In this document: one piece after another, positions 9,711-21,572 of the stretch | Layout of the letters: every line of letters starts with the position of its first letter | How positions within the stretch are numbered: the first letter of the stretch is position 1 | DNA from: Cryptomeria japonica | Taxonomy: Eukaryota; Streptophyta; Pinopsida; Cupressales; Cupressaceae | DNA: 64,000 bases | Direction of reading: 5' to 3' | Assembly: GCF_030272615.1 (NCBI RefSeq) | Contig: NC_081407.1 | Span: forward strand, 377,259,132 to 377,323,131 | Notes under the pieces: generated by a model | The model's database searches: none | What the model saw: only the letters and a program-made list of their open reading frames with translations | Told to the model about the DNA's origin: nothing | Program-made: the position numbers and the translations under genes

Positions 9711-11400
9711 AAAATTAAGGTATAGTACTGAGATTCTCCAATTAGAGGATGACTAACCTTTCATAAATAGTGCTAAGATTTATCTTTCATCATAACAAAA
9801 TTTAAAAAGATGGATTATTGACAAATTATTTTCATTTAAACACCCAAATAAATTGTGTGATTGATCAAAAGACCTTATTTGAATAATAATTAATAATTAA
9901 GGCACCAAGCTGAGGCTTGAAACAAGCAGTCCAATTTAAGTACTATATAATCCAGCAATAAAATGAAAGGTTAACATAAAATAAATATAATAAATTACTC
10001 TATATATTATAGATTCGAACTTGGCATATATCTTGGTAATTGAGACTGTTACAGTGATACGAACTTTGGCACATGTTTTTGTGTCTGACAAAATAGACGA
10101 CACTTAAAACTGTTGCATTAATTAAGCCTAAATTAAAAGATAATTAAAATGTCCAAACGACTGGCTGACAACAACCACAGTTTAAAACATTTGACCTACG
10201 ACCTGGCTTGTTCAACAATACGTTTGAACTCTACTGCCAGATACAAACTGGAGTACAACTCAGTTGTCTGTAATAAGTTTGGGGCAATTGTTTTTTCTTG
10301 GAGTTATAAATTGATAATATATATGAAGACCTCATTTTCAATATAGACATTCATCAATATCAATAAGAATTACAATATTATAATTTAATTGTCATCATTT
10401 GTAAGTTCATATATAAGAAATGTTATCTTGAATATAAACATTCAGCAATAACAATTTTAGAAACAAAAATCATAATACCAAAATTTAATCATCCCACTAT
10501 ACCATTCAAAATATGTTACCATAATTTAACCATCACACTATACCATCAACAACAACAACAATGATTACACTGCATCGCTTTCACATTCTATCCTGCTTCC
10601 TTCTCATTGATTACAAGTGCCCGCATAATAGTGTTGTCCCACCTTGTCATTTTTGTATTTATCCTGCTAATCACAGTTGCATATATATTGTTGGAATCCT
10701 CAACGTCATAAGCTCTCCTCCATGTCTGTTTGTCTCCCCAATTTCGGTTCCTGGATTCTTCTTCATATAATATATCATGTAATTAACATCTGTTGTTGTT
10801 CTATGTGGATCTCATAGTTTTGGCAGTTTAAGTAGAGTGATGCAAATGTTAAAAGTTTGAATTTTTATGAAAAGCTTTTATTTTAAAATTATGTTTATTT
10901 ATACAATTTTAAGAAATATGGATGTATTTGATTATATTTCAATATAAGATTGCGAAAATGAAATATAAAACATATATGTAATCTTAAAAATAGAAACAAC
11001 CACAATACAACAAAAATGTAACTCATTTCTGTAAATTACAAATCATACTTTATATTTAGCTCACTTGTATGTTTTCCTATTTGTTTTTAATCTTTGTCAT
11101 GAATGTAAAATTAATCGAATAAAAAAAGTTGACCAAAACAAACTTGACTGTATTACAATAATATAAAAGCAAGACCTTAAATGACATTAAAAAAATATTA
11201 TCATCAGGCTTTCTCTCTCACTGTTTTCAGTTGATTACTATGAAAGAAAGCTTGAATCTTTGAGGACCAGAATGCCTCCAATTTTAAGATCCATTCAGGC
11301 ATTACTGCAATAGTTCAGCCTCCAGATTCCTGCACAGATATGGTGGAAAAATAATGAAAGAGAATCAAAAGGGCATGTTTTATATGAGGCCTGCAGTGAA
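9711..11400. repeat. Segmental duplication unit 1, F-box locus block
   Basis: Continues the match to 27700-28680 and then, after internal losses, to 29880-30085. Shared landmarks are CCCAAATAAATTGTGTGATTG, GATTCGAACTTGGCATATATC and CATGTAATTAACATCTG. It ends with the 3' piece of the F-box gene. Between landmarks the sequence is AT-rich with no gene. Confidence 0.8.
11201..11313 (+). pseudogene. 3' remnant of a GID2/SLY1-like F-box gene
   Basis: This segment encodes IIRLSLSLFSVDYYERK, then LESLRTRMPPILRSIQALLQ and a stop. It matches the last 38 codons of the intact gene at 29504-29998 with only a few changes, and the matching 3' flank continues to about 11400. The promoter, the start and the F-box are missing: upstream sequence corresponding to about 29338 joins directly to codons near the end. 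Without the F-box it could not bind SKP1. It is a host pseudogene produced by duplication followed by deletion. It has no sign of retroposition, since flanking non-coding DNA is duplicated too. Confidence 0.9.
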
Positions 11401-11634
11401 ATATATTATTTACATGTATTTGACTTCAGGGAAAGATATAAAGAAAAAAATGTGATTGATATAAGGGAAGTTTATATTTTTAAGTTTGTAGGAAGGGGAT
11501 TTTAGTTTAGAAATTTTCAAACAGTAAGAGGAGAGGAGAGAGAAGGAAAGATTATAAATATCTTTATTTGTAACCAATCAATCTTTGTATGAAAGGAAGA
11601 ACAATTCTATTATAATATCATGTAAATTGTAGAA

Positions 11635-12244
11635 GTTTAAAAAAAATTTATGAAAAGATTATGTATTAAAATTAAATTTATTTATATAATAAGATACTTA
11701 TAAGATATGCGTATATTTGATTATGTTTAAAAGTTAGATTGTGAAAGTTAAATATAAAACAAACAACAGACATGCAACCTTAAAACTAAAAACAATTATA
11801 ATGGAACAAAAATATGACTCCACATAGGATACAACCATCAAATTACAAATCCAACAAATTAAAAAAATCATAAAACAATAATATATAAATAATTTATTAG
11901 ATAACTCACTTATTATATTATAAAAATTGAATGACTAATATGAATTGCTTCTTCTTGCATATTTAACACTACACCAACCAAATGAATTTGTTGAGGAAAA
12001 AATATATTTTTAAGAGAACTATTTTACAAATCATTAACTTTAAAGAAAAAAATAAATCTAACTTTAATTCATATGCTTGATATTGAGTTTTTCATTAATT
12101 TGATTGTAGTCTGTACAAGGGTTTAATCCTCCTCTTTAGATTGGTTGTATCTAAAAGATACTTTAAGAATTGAAAGATATTCGCTCTTGAAAAATAACAA
12201 TAAGATATATGTTCTAGATATTTCCCCTCAAATTAAGACTTTGA
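11635..12244. repeat. Segmental duplication unit 1b, left block
   Basis: Matches 28480-28960 again, so the same flanking DNA is present a second time in this half of the window (the first time at about 10830-11030). Landmarks are TTTGATTATGTTT, TTCATATGCTT and CTTTAGATTGGTTGTAT. This points to tandem copies of the F-box locus. No gene is seen. Confidence 0.7.
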
Positions 12245-12529
12245 GTTCATAATGTGAACATTTTGATTAATAAAAGAGAGATGGGCATGTCCATTATATA
12301 ATAGCAAAGCGACACCAATAGCGGATGAGGGATGCACAACTCGCAAAAGACCCCCCACCAAAACACAACAAAAACCCAGGATGGCAAACAAAGAACCAAC
12401 AACTAAACTAGAAAACCAACAGACAAAAAAGAACCAAGACCACCAAACAAAACAATCGCCAAGCACAAACCCAAAGTGATGGTCTACTGCATGGGGGTAC
12501 CCTTGTCCTGCCAATTATGGCACAAAATA

Positions 12530-14095
12530 AGACCTTTATGAGAAAAAAAAAAAAGAGAGACTTTTTACTCGATCCAACCCCAAAACCAAAGGAAACCAGC
12601 GTAGAGTCGGGGGTGGCCTTGACCATCAAATTGATGGGTCAGAGCCCATGGATAGGGAATCCATGTGTGTGTGTTTTTCGCCTTTCTCCTTTCCATCTTG
12701 TCATGGATAGCCTGTAGGGAGGCATTGTGCTTGCTAGCCACATCCCTACAAGCATAGTTGACCTCCGCAATTTGCTTTTTAAGGGCCTCCTAGGTTTTCT
12801 TGATCTATTCTAGCTCGTACTTACTACCCGCATTCTTGATCCTAGAGTCAATGTTAGTAATCTTTCCACCCACCATTTCCCAATGCCCCATAATGCCTAG
12901 CATTAGATCATTGGCAACTTTTTCATACTCCATCCTCATCCAAATCTTCAACCCAAGTGTTAGCCTTGGCCTCAGCCTCATTCGTTGCTTCCATTCAATT
13001 GATCTTTTTGATGGCCACATTCAATTGCGCAAAGAGACATTTTATCAACTCTTCTTGTCTTTGGACATCTTCATGCAGATGCTTTACATTTTTTTCCATA
13101 GCTAAAGTAGTACCCTAGAAGTTGGAGTGATCAAAGAAAGGAGGTTTTAACGAGGGAGAGCTAGGGTTTTCTCAAATTTTAGTAAGGGACCGATCCGATC
13201 CCAAAGTATCTAAGGAGTTTGAATCCTTTGAGGATTGAGATTCAGAGCTAGAATCATCAAAAAACTTGTTAACCATTTCTTGTTGCAACTCATACTGGAC
13301 AACCACATCCTGATCCTTTTTGGTGGTAGCAATGGCCTTAAATTTGTCTATTCTAGCAAGGTTTTTCCTGGTAAACATTTTAGAACCATAGAGGCATAAT
13401 TTGTTCCCAATAATTAGAGGGGGTAACAATAAGGTCAACAATCATATTGGCATGATAGGTAGACCCAACCACAATAGAAGGGACTCCACTAGAGGGGGAT
13501 AAATCCAGGTGGACATTATACACTCTGGATGAGACCCTGGTGGAGTGGGGGTTTACCCTTTTCAATGGCTTTACAAATAGACTGGGCAAAGAAGGCACAA
13601 TCCAGAAAGGGAAATTCAATCTAACCCCATACTGGAGATTATTTAGCATGGGAAAAATATATATATGGAACCTTCTTTTCTTGTCATCCAAGGTGAAGGA
13701 CTTCATTATGAGAAAAGCCACATCCTTCCAAATTCTAGGGAGATCTTCCCTGTTGTAGACACTTCGAAGCTTGAAAACTCCTTCACCTAGTTGAAAAACT
13801 GATCAAAGTTGTTCTTGTAATTCCCTTTGGGATTTATAGGAAAGGACACACCATCAAGGGCTGGCCCTATCACCTTCACAAAAGCCTCCATCGAAACCAT
13901 GAAAGTAACACTACCAATATTCATGTTCCCATTGTCCCAAGCATTAACAAAATTAGAAAAGAGCTTAGGGTCATGGCCGGTCATCCCTTCAACATAATTA
14001 TCTAGGTTCCCATTGATCACCTTGTCCCACAACTCCCCATTATTCTTTACCTCTGAGCAACTGTCAGGTTCAGTCTGAATCAAATCATCTCCCAT
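12530..14095 (-). pseudogene. Extra LINE reading frame downstream of RNase H (copy C)
   Basis: It starts at 14095 with MGDDLIQTEPDSC. Segment 1 (13787-14095, 102 codons open) includes FSNFVNAWDNG and VTFMVSMEAFVKVIGPALDG. Segment 2 (13380-13721) includes FPMLNNLQYGVRLNFPFW. Segment 3 (about 12700-13020) is coiled-coil with ELEQIKKTQEALKKQIAEV. The same three parts in the same order occur in LINE copy B (23924-25152), and the third also occurs in copy D (1-941). I do not recognise the family. The frame shifts at least twice and has several stops, so it is dead here. It would be an additional LINE protein encoded after RNase H. Confidence 0.65.
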
Positions 14096-14249
14096 ATTTT
14101 CAAAATAGAAATCCAGGTCAAGAAAGTGAAAAGCCTAGGGAATGTAGTGGTAGGAAGTACCATCAATAAATTTTTAATCTTGTCGACTTAACTAGAAAGG
14201 AGTGGAAAGGGTGAGAAAGGCAAGTACAAAAAGGCCAACTTTGGGATTA

Positions 14250-14736
14250 TTCATCATTAACTAACGAGTCCTTTAAGATCATGGCACGAGCCTCCACTGA
14301 GATTTCGTGCAAGTAGAGATATTCTAAAATCATTAGCATGCATGCCCATCCCTACCAGCTTATCCACCACGCAATTGCCTTCAGATCACACATGGCATAA
14401 CCTGACATTTCCCAATAAGGAAAGGAGATCATGACACTTGGCAATAAGAGGGTTAGCTTTCTAGTCTGGTTTAGCCACCCTTTTGAGCACCATAATGGTA
14501 TTGCTCAAGTTACCTTCAATAATTATACTCATGAGCCCCTTTTCCTTGGCCATGATTAGCCCATGATAAACAACTGCCACTTAAGCCATGCTTGAAGTTT
14601 GGATTCTAATATTTGCCACATAGGAAAGGATGAGGATGCCACGTGAGTCTCCAATCACTCCACCCCCTCCCGCCCAACCCGGGTTGCCCCTAGATGACTT
14701 GTCAAAATTCAACTTCAACCAACCAGTGTTAGGGGT
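14250..14736 (-). pseudogene. LINE RNase H domain, copy C
   Basis: The minus strand reads GWLKLNFDKSSRGNPGWAGG, then GGVIGDSRGILILSYVAN, EKGLMSIIIEGNLSNTIMVL and EGNCVVDKLVGMG. This is the order of plant-type RNase H domains found at the C-terminus of LINE polymerases. The first catalytic aspartate (NFD) is present; the usual EGDS is read as EGNL. Three stop codons interrupt it. It is the most 5' part of this truncated LINE. Confidence 0.85.
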
Positions 14737-14750
14737 GTTCGTAATGTGAA

Positions 14751-16242
14751 TGTTATTTTATAAACTTTTGTTCGTATGTTCTGAGATTTTTATATATATA
14801 ATTGATTATTTTGATTTTTTATGAATATTGTATTATGCTTTAATTATTATTTGTTTAAAACATTTTATCTAATATAAAGGTAAGATTTTACAATATGTAA
14901 TATAAATGTTTTATAATTTTGTAAACATGAAATTTGTGCATTTATTTTAATTTCAATTTAGGTATTTTTTTTATTTTTAAAGAATGTCTTAATATAATTA
15001 TAAAGCACAATGTTGTATACGTTTTGTTGTTAAGTTTGACCCTTTCCTAAATCTTTATCTATTTGCACTTACATGTATTTCTATACATTTTTCCTTATTT
15101 TGATTCTATTTGAACCACTTCCTATTCTACTCATTTAAATATAGCTTACACATTTGTACATTCATTACCTGGGATTCTATATATTCTTTGTTTTAACACA
15201 TTTCTATAGCATACAAGATTAATCACATATCTTATTTTGGTTCTATTTCAACCACTTCCTATTCTACTCATTTAATAGCTTACACATTTGTACGTTCGTT
15301 ACCTAGGATTCTATATATTATTTATTTTAACACATTTCTATAGCATACAAGATTAATCATATATGACTTAGATCTAACTTGACATTTAAAAATTCAAATC
15401 CTAATTGTTGATTCCCACCATTGTCTTTATGTTGTCAGGAGTTGACTTAGTACTATAGTTTATTCTATTGCATTATGTCTCAAGGTATTTAAAAATATTC
15501 ATTTAATCATTAAATTTATTGTCAAACAATCATAGAAAGATCATTCACATTTATAAGGATGACTTAGGATCATTTCAATTGGAAATTTTTAAAGGACTAA
15601 TATTTTGTATCTAAATCACTCTCCAAATCACTTTTATGTTTGGCCATTGCTTGTCAATATTTATCACAAGTGTAAATTTAGTCCAATCAAAGATGGTTGA
15701 CCTTTAAAAAATATTGATCCTTGTGATTTTATAATTGCTCCAAGACATTTTTAAATATCACTAATCCTTAAAAATCAAAATAGAACATAAATTCAATGAA
15801 TCGTAAAATAAAAATTTACATTGCAATATTTTAGAACTACAAGTCAAAGATTATATCAATAAATTATGATATTAATCTGAATAACAAAAAAATCAAATTT
15901 ACACAAGATTTTAGACATGAAGTGTATCTAAATTATCCTTGTTTTTTATACTGAATGAACAAAATCTATAATATCTTAAATCTTTGTTATCATTAGTATT
16001 TTTATATACTAAATGTCTATCACATTAATATTTAAGTTTCCTAAAATAACAATTATTTATGTATTCCATCATTCCCAAGCTTCATTTATAGAATATAAAT
16101 TAATTGTAAATGATATACTTAACTCCCTTAAATTACTAGATTATAAACTTTTCCCAAACAAAGTAACATAATAAATATATTCCACTCATTAGTTTTCTAA
16201 AAACAAAGAGTAAATGAACCTGTCCTTCTCCTTAGTTTAATT
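14751..16242. repeat. Segmental duplication unit 1b, right block, AT-rich
   Basis: Resembles 28950-29400 in pieces, for example CAATCATAGAAAGATCATTCACATT-type text at about 15530 and the promoter-side text ATTATAAACTTTTCCCAAAC at about 16140 (compare 29343-29362). It stops just short of where the F-box gene would start, because LINE copy A is inserted there. No gene is visible. Confidence 0.6.
15094..15364. repeat. Tandem duplication, units of about 137 and 134 bp
   Basis: Unit 1 at 15094-15230 and unit 2 at 15231-15364 share CTTATTTTG, CCACTTCCTATTCTACTCAT and CACATTTCTATAGCATACAA. They differ at about ten positions and by a short indel. Confidence 0.92.
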
Positions 16243-16698
16243 TAATTAAACATTTTATATTTTTTTTTATTTTAAGTTTCTACCAGAGGGGGTAGATCCC
16301 TTTATTATTTCATATCATGCTTAGTACATCCATCAGCGAAGGGAAATTATCCCTTTAGCTAGAACATAACATTGACCCTGGGAAGGAGAAAATAGATCAC
16401 CATAAAGGCTTACATGGTTACCAAAAGTAGTAATATTGTAATTCTCCAAACCTTCAAAAACTAGCTTTAGTAATTAAACATTTTATATATTTTTTTATTT
16501 TAAGTTTCTACCAGAGGGGGTAGATCCCTTTATTATTTCATATCATGCTTAGTACATCCATCAGCGAAGGGAAATTATCCCTTTAGCTAGAACATAACAT
16601 TGACCCTGGGAAGGAGAAAATAGATCACCATAAAGGCTTACATGGTTACCAAAAGTAGTAATATTGTAATTCTCCAAACCTTCAAAAACTAGCTTTAG
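16243..16698. repeat. 228-bp tandem duplication at the 3' end of LINE copy A
   Basis: 16243-16470 and 16471-16698 are almost identical; they differ in a TA versus TT position of the T-rich tract. Each contains GAGGGGGTAGATCCCTTTAT and AGCTTTAG. The unit includes nine bases of the LINE target duplication, so it joins LINE 3' sequence to flank. Confidence 0.95.
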
Positions 16699-16709
16699 TT
16701 CCTCCCCCA

Positions 16710-17068
16710 TTATTTTCTTTTTTTCCATGTAACCACGACATCGAAAACCCCTACAATGAAACTGCTCTTTGGATTGGCCTTAATCTTGACCAACTCACAG
16801 ATAACGATGTATCTAAAATCTGGCTTCACCAATTTGTTGGCATACCTAGCAGCTTCGAACCCTGTTGCCTGGATGATATTGCAGAAAAATATCTCTAAAA
16901 GGGCCCCATCGTGAATATGGCCACCAGAAGATGAAACAGACCCAATCACCTTTTCAATGGCTGAGAGGACATATAGTCTTCCTCAATAACAAATAACCTC
17001 TGAATTTGTTCTTCAGCACTTTCTTGCAAGCAATTACACTAGATCCTAAATAGCTTTATCCCCGCCAT
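16710..17068 (-). pseudogene. Short extra frame downstream of RNase H in LINE copy A
   Basis: It starts MAGIKLFRI at 17068, has one stop and one shift of frame, and ends KSSFIVGVFDVVVTWKKRK at 16710. The intact last 79 codons include GALLEIFFCNIIQATGFEA and LVKPDFRYIVICELVKI. I do not recognise it. It lies between RNase H and the LINE 3' end, the same place as the extra frames of copies B and C, but shows no clear similarity to them. Confidence 0.4.
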
Positions 17069-17489
17069 CTTAGTATGCTATATGCAAGATGCAGACATTG
17101 CATTTTGCAATGTAATTTATAGCCTCTTTGCCAAAAGAAGGTGATCAAAAAATTATACTAGCCATGTGATCACTCAGACCTTATCAGAAAACAAATAATA
17201 AAATGGATTTATTCAGATGACGCTCAAAGATATTCTCGACATTACTAGAATTTAGATTTTGGTGCTTCTCTTTTTATTGTGTAGGTTATCTCTCCTACTC
17301 ATAGTCTGATCTTGCCTCAGTCGTCTAATCATTGTCAGTCTTCCTATCTAGACGGATCCTCCTTATCTATTTTATGACGATTACCCCACACCAACTTGTG
17401 AGAAATGTGTATTTTGTGTAGAGTCCTCTGGAAAGGCCTGAAGAAGCATCACTGAAACTTACCTCGAATCAAACACCGCATCCTCAATT

Positions 17490-20400
17490 CTTCTATTAAT
17501 ACCTTCATTAGCTAAAAAATCTACCTCCCTGTTTTCTTTGCGGTAGATGTGAACTATGGATAAATCTGTAAGGAGCGTTAAACCTCTCTTTGATCATCAA
17601 GAACCATCTTGTCAATTTCCTGTTTGACAATTGATTTTTTGCAACTGCATTTACAATTAATTTTGAGTCCCCTTCTATATCCAAATGATTCATTTTTGCC
17701 TCTATACACAGCCTTAATCCTCTCTCCAAAGCCATCATTCTAGCTTCATTATTGGAAGCCATCCCAATATAGCCATTAGCAGCAACCACCAGACTACCAT
17801 TCCAGTCTCAGATTAAGCTTCCAACCTACTTCTGGCATATTCCATCTCGCCAAAATTCTATTTTTATTCTTAGTTTTAATGGTCCATGTAGCATTATCAA
17901 GTTGCGGCCAAATACCCTATAGTCTTGTGTCCCATGAGGAATAAGACGTGATCTTTTTAAATCTTAGTTTACCTCTCTCTGTTTCACAAATGGCTCCCTG
18001 TATCTAATTTAAAAGTGAGTCGATGGACATCTCCTATTCACTGAATACCCTGTGATTCCTTTCCTTCTAGATATCTTTCATGCAATCATGGTTGGTCCAG
18101 TCAACCATACATCACCCCATACAGAAGATACACTCCCAATCGACCATCCACACAAAAATTCATATACAGTGAATTATTTTGTGCAATAGACCAACCCAAA
18201 CTATCCATCAACCAATCCCAGCATCGAGAAGCAAATTGGCACTGCAGGGGCGAATGATTGGTAGTTTCCTCATTTTCTTTATATAAGGGGCAAATACTCG
18301 ATCCTTCTATGCCAATAGTTTTTAATCTCCCTTATAAGGATTTTCCCATGTAGTGCCACCCATAAGTAATCTTTGACACGAGGAAGAACCACCTTATGCC
18401 AACAAATCTTTGATGGACATTGACTGTCACACCCCTTTCATTGTAGAGTATATCCTAGGTTTACCTTGTACTCCCCATTCTTTGCAGCGCACCAAATAAC
18501 TTCATCATTGTCTCTGAATAAGATCATTCTCCTATTTTTTTAGTAGATTCTCCATCTTGGAGGCATCCTCTTCACTAAGATCACACATGTCAAGATATTG
18601 TCATCCAAAGAAGGAGATACCATCCTCCAAGAATATTACATAATCTATCAGATATATGCCAAATCTATTCTCCATGCCCCCAATCCATTCTCTATTTAAG
18701 ATTGTCAATTCTCCTTTCCATGAATCCCTCCAAAAACAAAAATTTCCTCTTATTGCCAATTTTCTAGGTTAAGTGCTTTGTAATTATTTTTCTACTCTCC
18801 CATATGAACTTCCATACCTTTGAGCCTCCCATAGTATTTTCCATAGTGAATATTCTTTCCAGCACCTTCGAGTCTAGATATTTCCTCCTCATTATCCCAC
18901 ACCACAATTTATCAGGGCATCTATACAATTTCCATGCCAATTTGGCACCCAATGCTCTGCAAATTCATTTTTCGAAGACCAGCACCTCCATCCTCTTTTG
19001 TCATGCATATCATTTCCCAATTAATTAAGGGAATCCTTCTCTCCTCCTTAGTTCCTTCCCATAAGAATCGTTTCATGTATCCATCCAATACCGATATAGA
19101 TTTTCTTCTGAGTTCAAAACATGACATCACATAGATAGGCACCACAGATAAGACTACTTTGATCATTGTGTTTCTACCCGCTTGTGATAACCATCTAATT
19201 TTCCATGCCATGGTCTTGGCTTGGCACTTATTAATAGTTTCCCCCAATGCGTGGTCCTACCACATCCCAAGAACAATTGAGCACCCAAATATTTTGCCAA
19301 AAATGTAGAAACTTTGAAGCCAAGAATCCCAACGATGCGTTTCTATAGACATTTATTTGTATTTATGAAAAAGATTTCTAATTTTACCTTGTTCATAGAT
19401 TGCCCCGATGCCTCTGAATATTCTTCTAATGTAGCTTTATGACTTTGGCTTCTACAATAGTGGCCTCTCTAGACAACAGTGTATCATTAGCAAATTGAAT
19501 GTATGTGTAATCAGGTTCAAATCATTTGAAATTGATATACCCCTCCAATCCCCCAACAACATCCTCTACCTAATACTTTTGATAAGTGCCTCCACCATGA
19601 GCACAAAAAGGAATGGAGAAATCAAATTGCCTTGTCTGATTTCATTAGTTGCTTGGAAGAAACCATTCATGGATCCATTATCGAAACCAAATTTGTTTAG
19701 GACCTGCAATGGAAACTCCCAATTCACTCGATCATTTGCTTTAACTCACATCAAGCTTAATAACCATTCCTTTAGAATTTTTTCTCATATTTGATTGAAT
19801 GGTTCATTTCTGAAGTTGTAATGATGCTATATGTTATTTCCCTCCTTGAAATAAAGTCATTTTATTCCTCTGTAATCAGCTTATTGATGCAACATTACAG
19901 TTTGTTAGCCATGGTCTTCAAAATAATTTTTTATAATGAATTGCATAATGATATCAGTCTATATTCCTCTATTCGCTCACAATCATTTTTCATGGATATT
20001 AGAAAAATGATTGTATTATTTAGTTCTCTGACAAATCTCTTGCTTTTCTAAAAGTCTTCAACCACTTCCTGTATATCTCCCCCCATGAACTACCAACACA
20101 TTTGAAACAATTTCACTATGAAGCCATCAGGACTGGGTTCCTTATTAGGTTGCATTTGAAATAATGTGCCTCACACTTCCTCTAGAGTGTATGGCGAAGT
20201 CAACATTTTATTATCCTCCTTACTCACAATACTGAGAATTATGCTTAAAAGATTATCCGTTTGAGCTGCATCGCTCTGGATGCTAGTGCCAAAAAAATTA
20301 TGAAAATAGTCCACCACAATCAATCCAATATCATCTACATCTTAACACCAAGTCTCGTCCTCCCTCTCAACACCATCAATTTTGTTAAGAGTGTTTTTCT

Positions 20401-21517
20401 CCTTCACATATGTGTGATTTTTTTTTGTGTTCGCATCTCCTTCTGCAATCCAAATTTCTCTCGCCTTATATCTCCAATAAATTTCTTCTTTTTCAAGTAG
20501 GTCTGCAAGCTTAGTTTTCAACTCCTTTTCTTTTATATATTCTACTTCAGTCATTCCAGTTTGGATATTTTTTTAATTTAAAATATTTAACTCTTCCTCT
20601 ATATCAATTTTCTCTACAATTTTTTTTTTAAACTCTCCCCATTCCAAATTTTAACCTTTTCTTTAATATATTGCAATATTTTCACTAAGCGAAAGCTAGG
20701 CGTACCTTTAATAAAGTTGCATTCTCTCCATCAATATTCCAATTTGTCAATGAGAATCTAATATTTCCACCACATTCTCTCAAACTTGAAATAGCCTCTC
20801 GGAGGTTTTTTCGCAATTGCCCATCTCCAACTGGATAGGAAAATGATCTGGAATTATGATTAGAAGGATCAATGAGGAAAATGTCATATTCCTATATATC
20901 CATTTGCTTCCTAGAAGAAAGTGATGCAGTCTTTCTGATATATTGGTGAAGCCAATTCTTCTGTTGGTCCAAGTGTATAGACCATTCTTTGGAATTACAT
21001 CAAAAAGTCTATTCTCCTCTACAAATTGCTTGAAATCGCTCATTACTCTATTTATCTTGGTGATGCCACCACTCTTCTCCCTCAAATCAAGGATGGCATT
21101 GAAATCTCCACCAAGTATTGGATTGACTATATCTTTCATCTTCTCCTTCAAAATTTCCCATATCCTCGCTTTGTCTTCCATTTTGGTGGACCCATAAATG
21201 TTAAAAAGCGGGAACTTCATGCTTGTATTTCTACACCTGACTTCACACATCATCCTATGGAGATCTTTCTCTAGCAAACGAATGTCAACTTTGAATGGAT
21301 TCCAAATTACACCCAATCCACTTGACGGTCCTAACACCTCTTTAAAAACACCCTCCCATTTCCAACAAAATTTCAAGAAATTATCTATATTGGCTTATTT
21401 AATCTTTATTTCCTCGAGAAGTACAATTTCACTCGGATTCTTCTCCAGATAGTGCCTAAGTAAGTGTCTCTTTTTAGGGACTGATAGGCCCCTGACATTC
21501 CATTTAATGATCCTCAT
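17490..21517 (-). pseudogene. LINE ORF2: endonuclease, reverse transcriptase, zf-RVT, RNase H (copy A)
   Basis: It starts at 21517 with MRIIKWNVRGLSVPKKRHLL, the standard start of plant LINE ORF2. The APE-type endonuclease (about 20780-21517) has GGDFNAILD and PDHFPI, which hold its catalytic D and H. The linker has EEIYWRYKAREIWIAEGDAN (20342-20554). Reverse transcriptase has RQGNLISPFLFV (about 19595-19640) and FANDT (about 19480-19497), where the active site normally reads FADDT, so a catalytic aspartate is replaced. The thumb (18921-19247) includes ELRRKSISVLDGYMKRFLWE. zf-RVT (about 18190-18400) has CPLYKENEETTNHSPLQC. RNase H (17508-17789) keeps NNEAR and EGDS. Frameshifts and stops are scattered throughout. 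Confidence 0.92.
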
Positions 21518-21572
21518 TGATCCCCAAGGGAGGCTTTCCCTCCCTTGGTCATGTTCAGGAAATCAGCCACAC

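Larger units (their letters stand above)
12259..14736 (-). mobile_element. 5'-truncated LINE, copy C
   Basis: The minus-strand insertion is flanked by a 14-bp duplication with one mismatch (GTTCATAATGTGAA at 12245-12258, GTTCGTAATGTGAA at 14737-14750). It begins inside or just before the RNase H domain, continues with a long extra reading frame (start 14095) and ends in a T/G-rich 3' region with TTATTAATCAAAAT. No poly(A) tail is visible. Endonuclease and reverse transcriptase are absent because of the 5' truncation. It lies in duplicated F-box flank DNA, between 12244 and 14751. Confidence 0.85.

Noticed and set aside
12233-12717. Frames with runs of Phe/Val/Leu that look like membrane segments
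   Set aside because: They come from the T/G-rich 3' region of LINE copy C.
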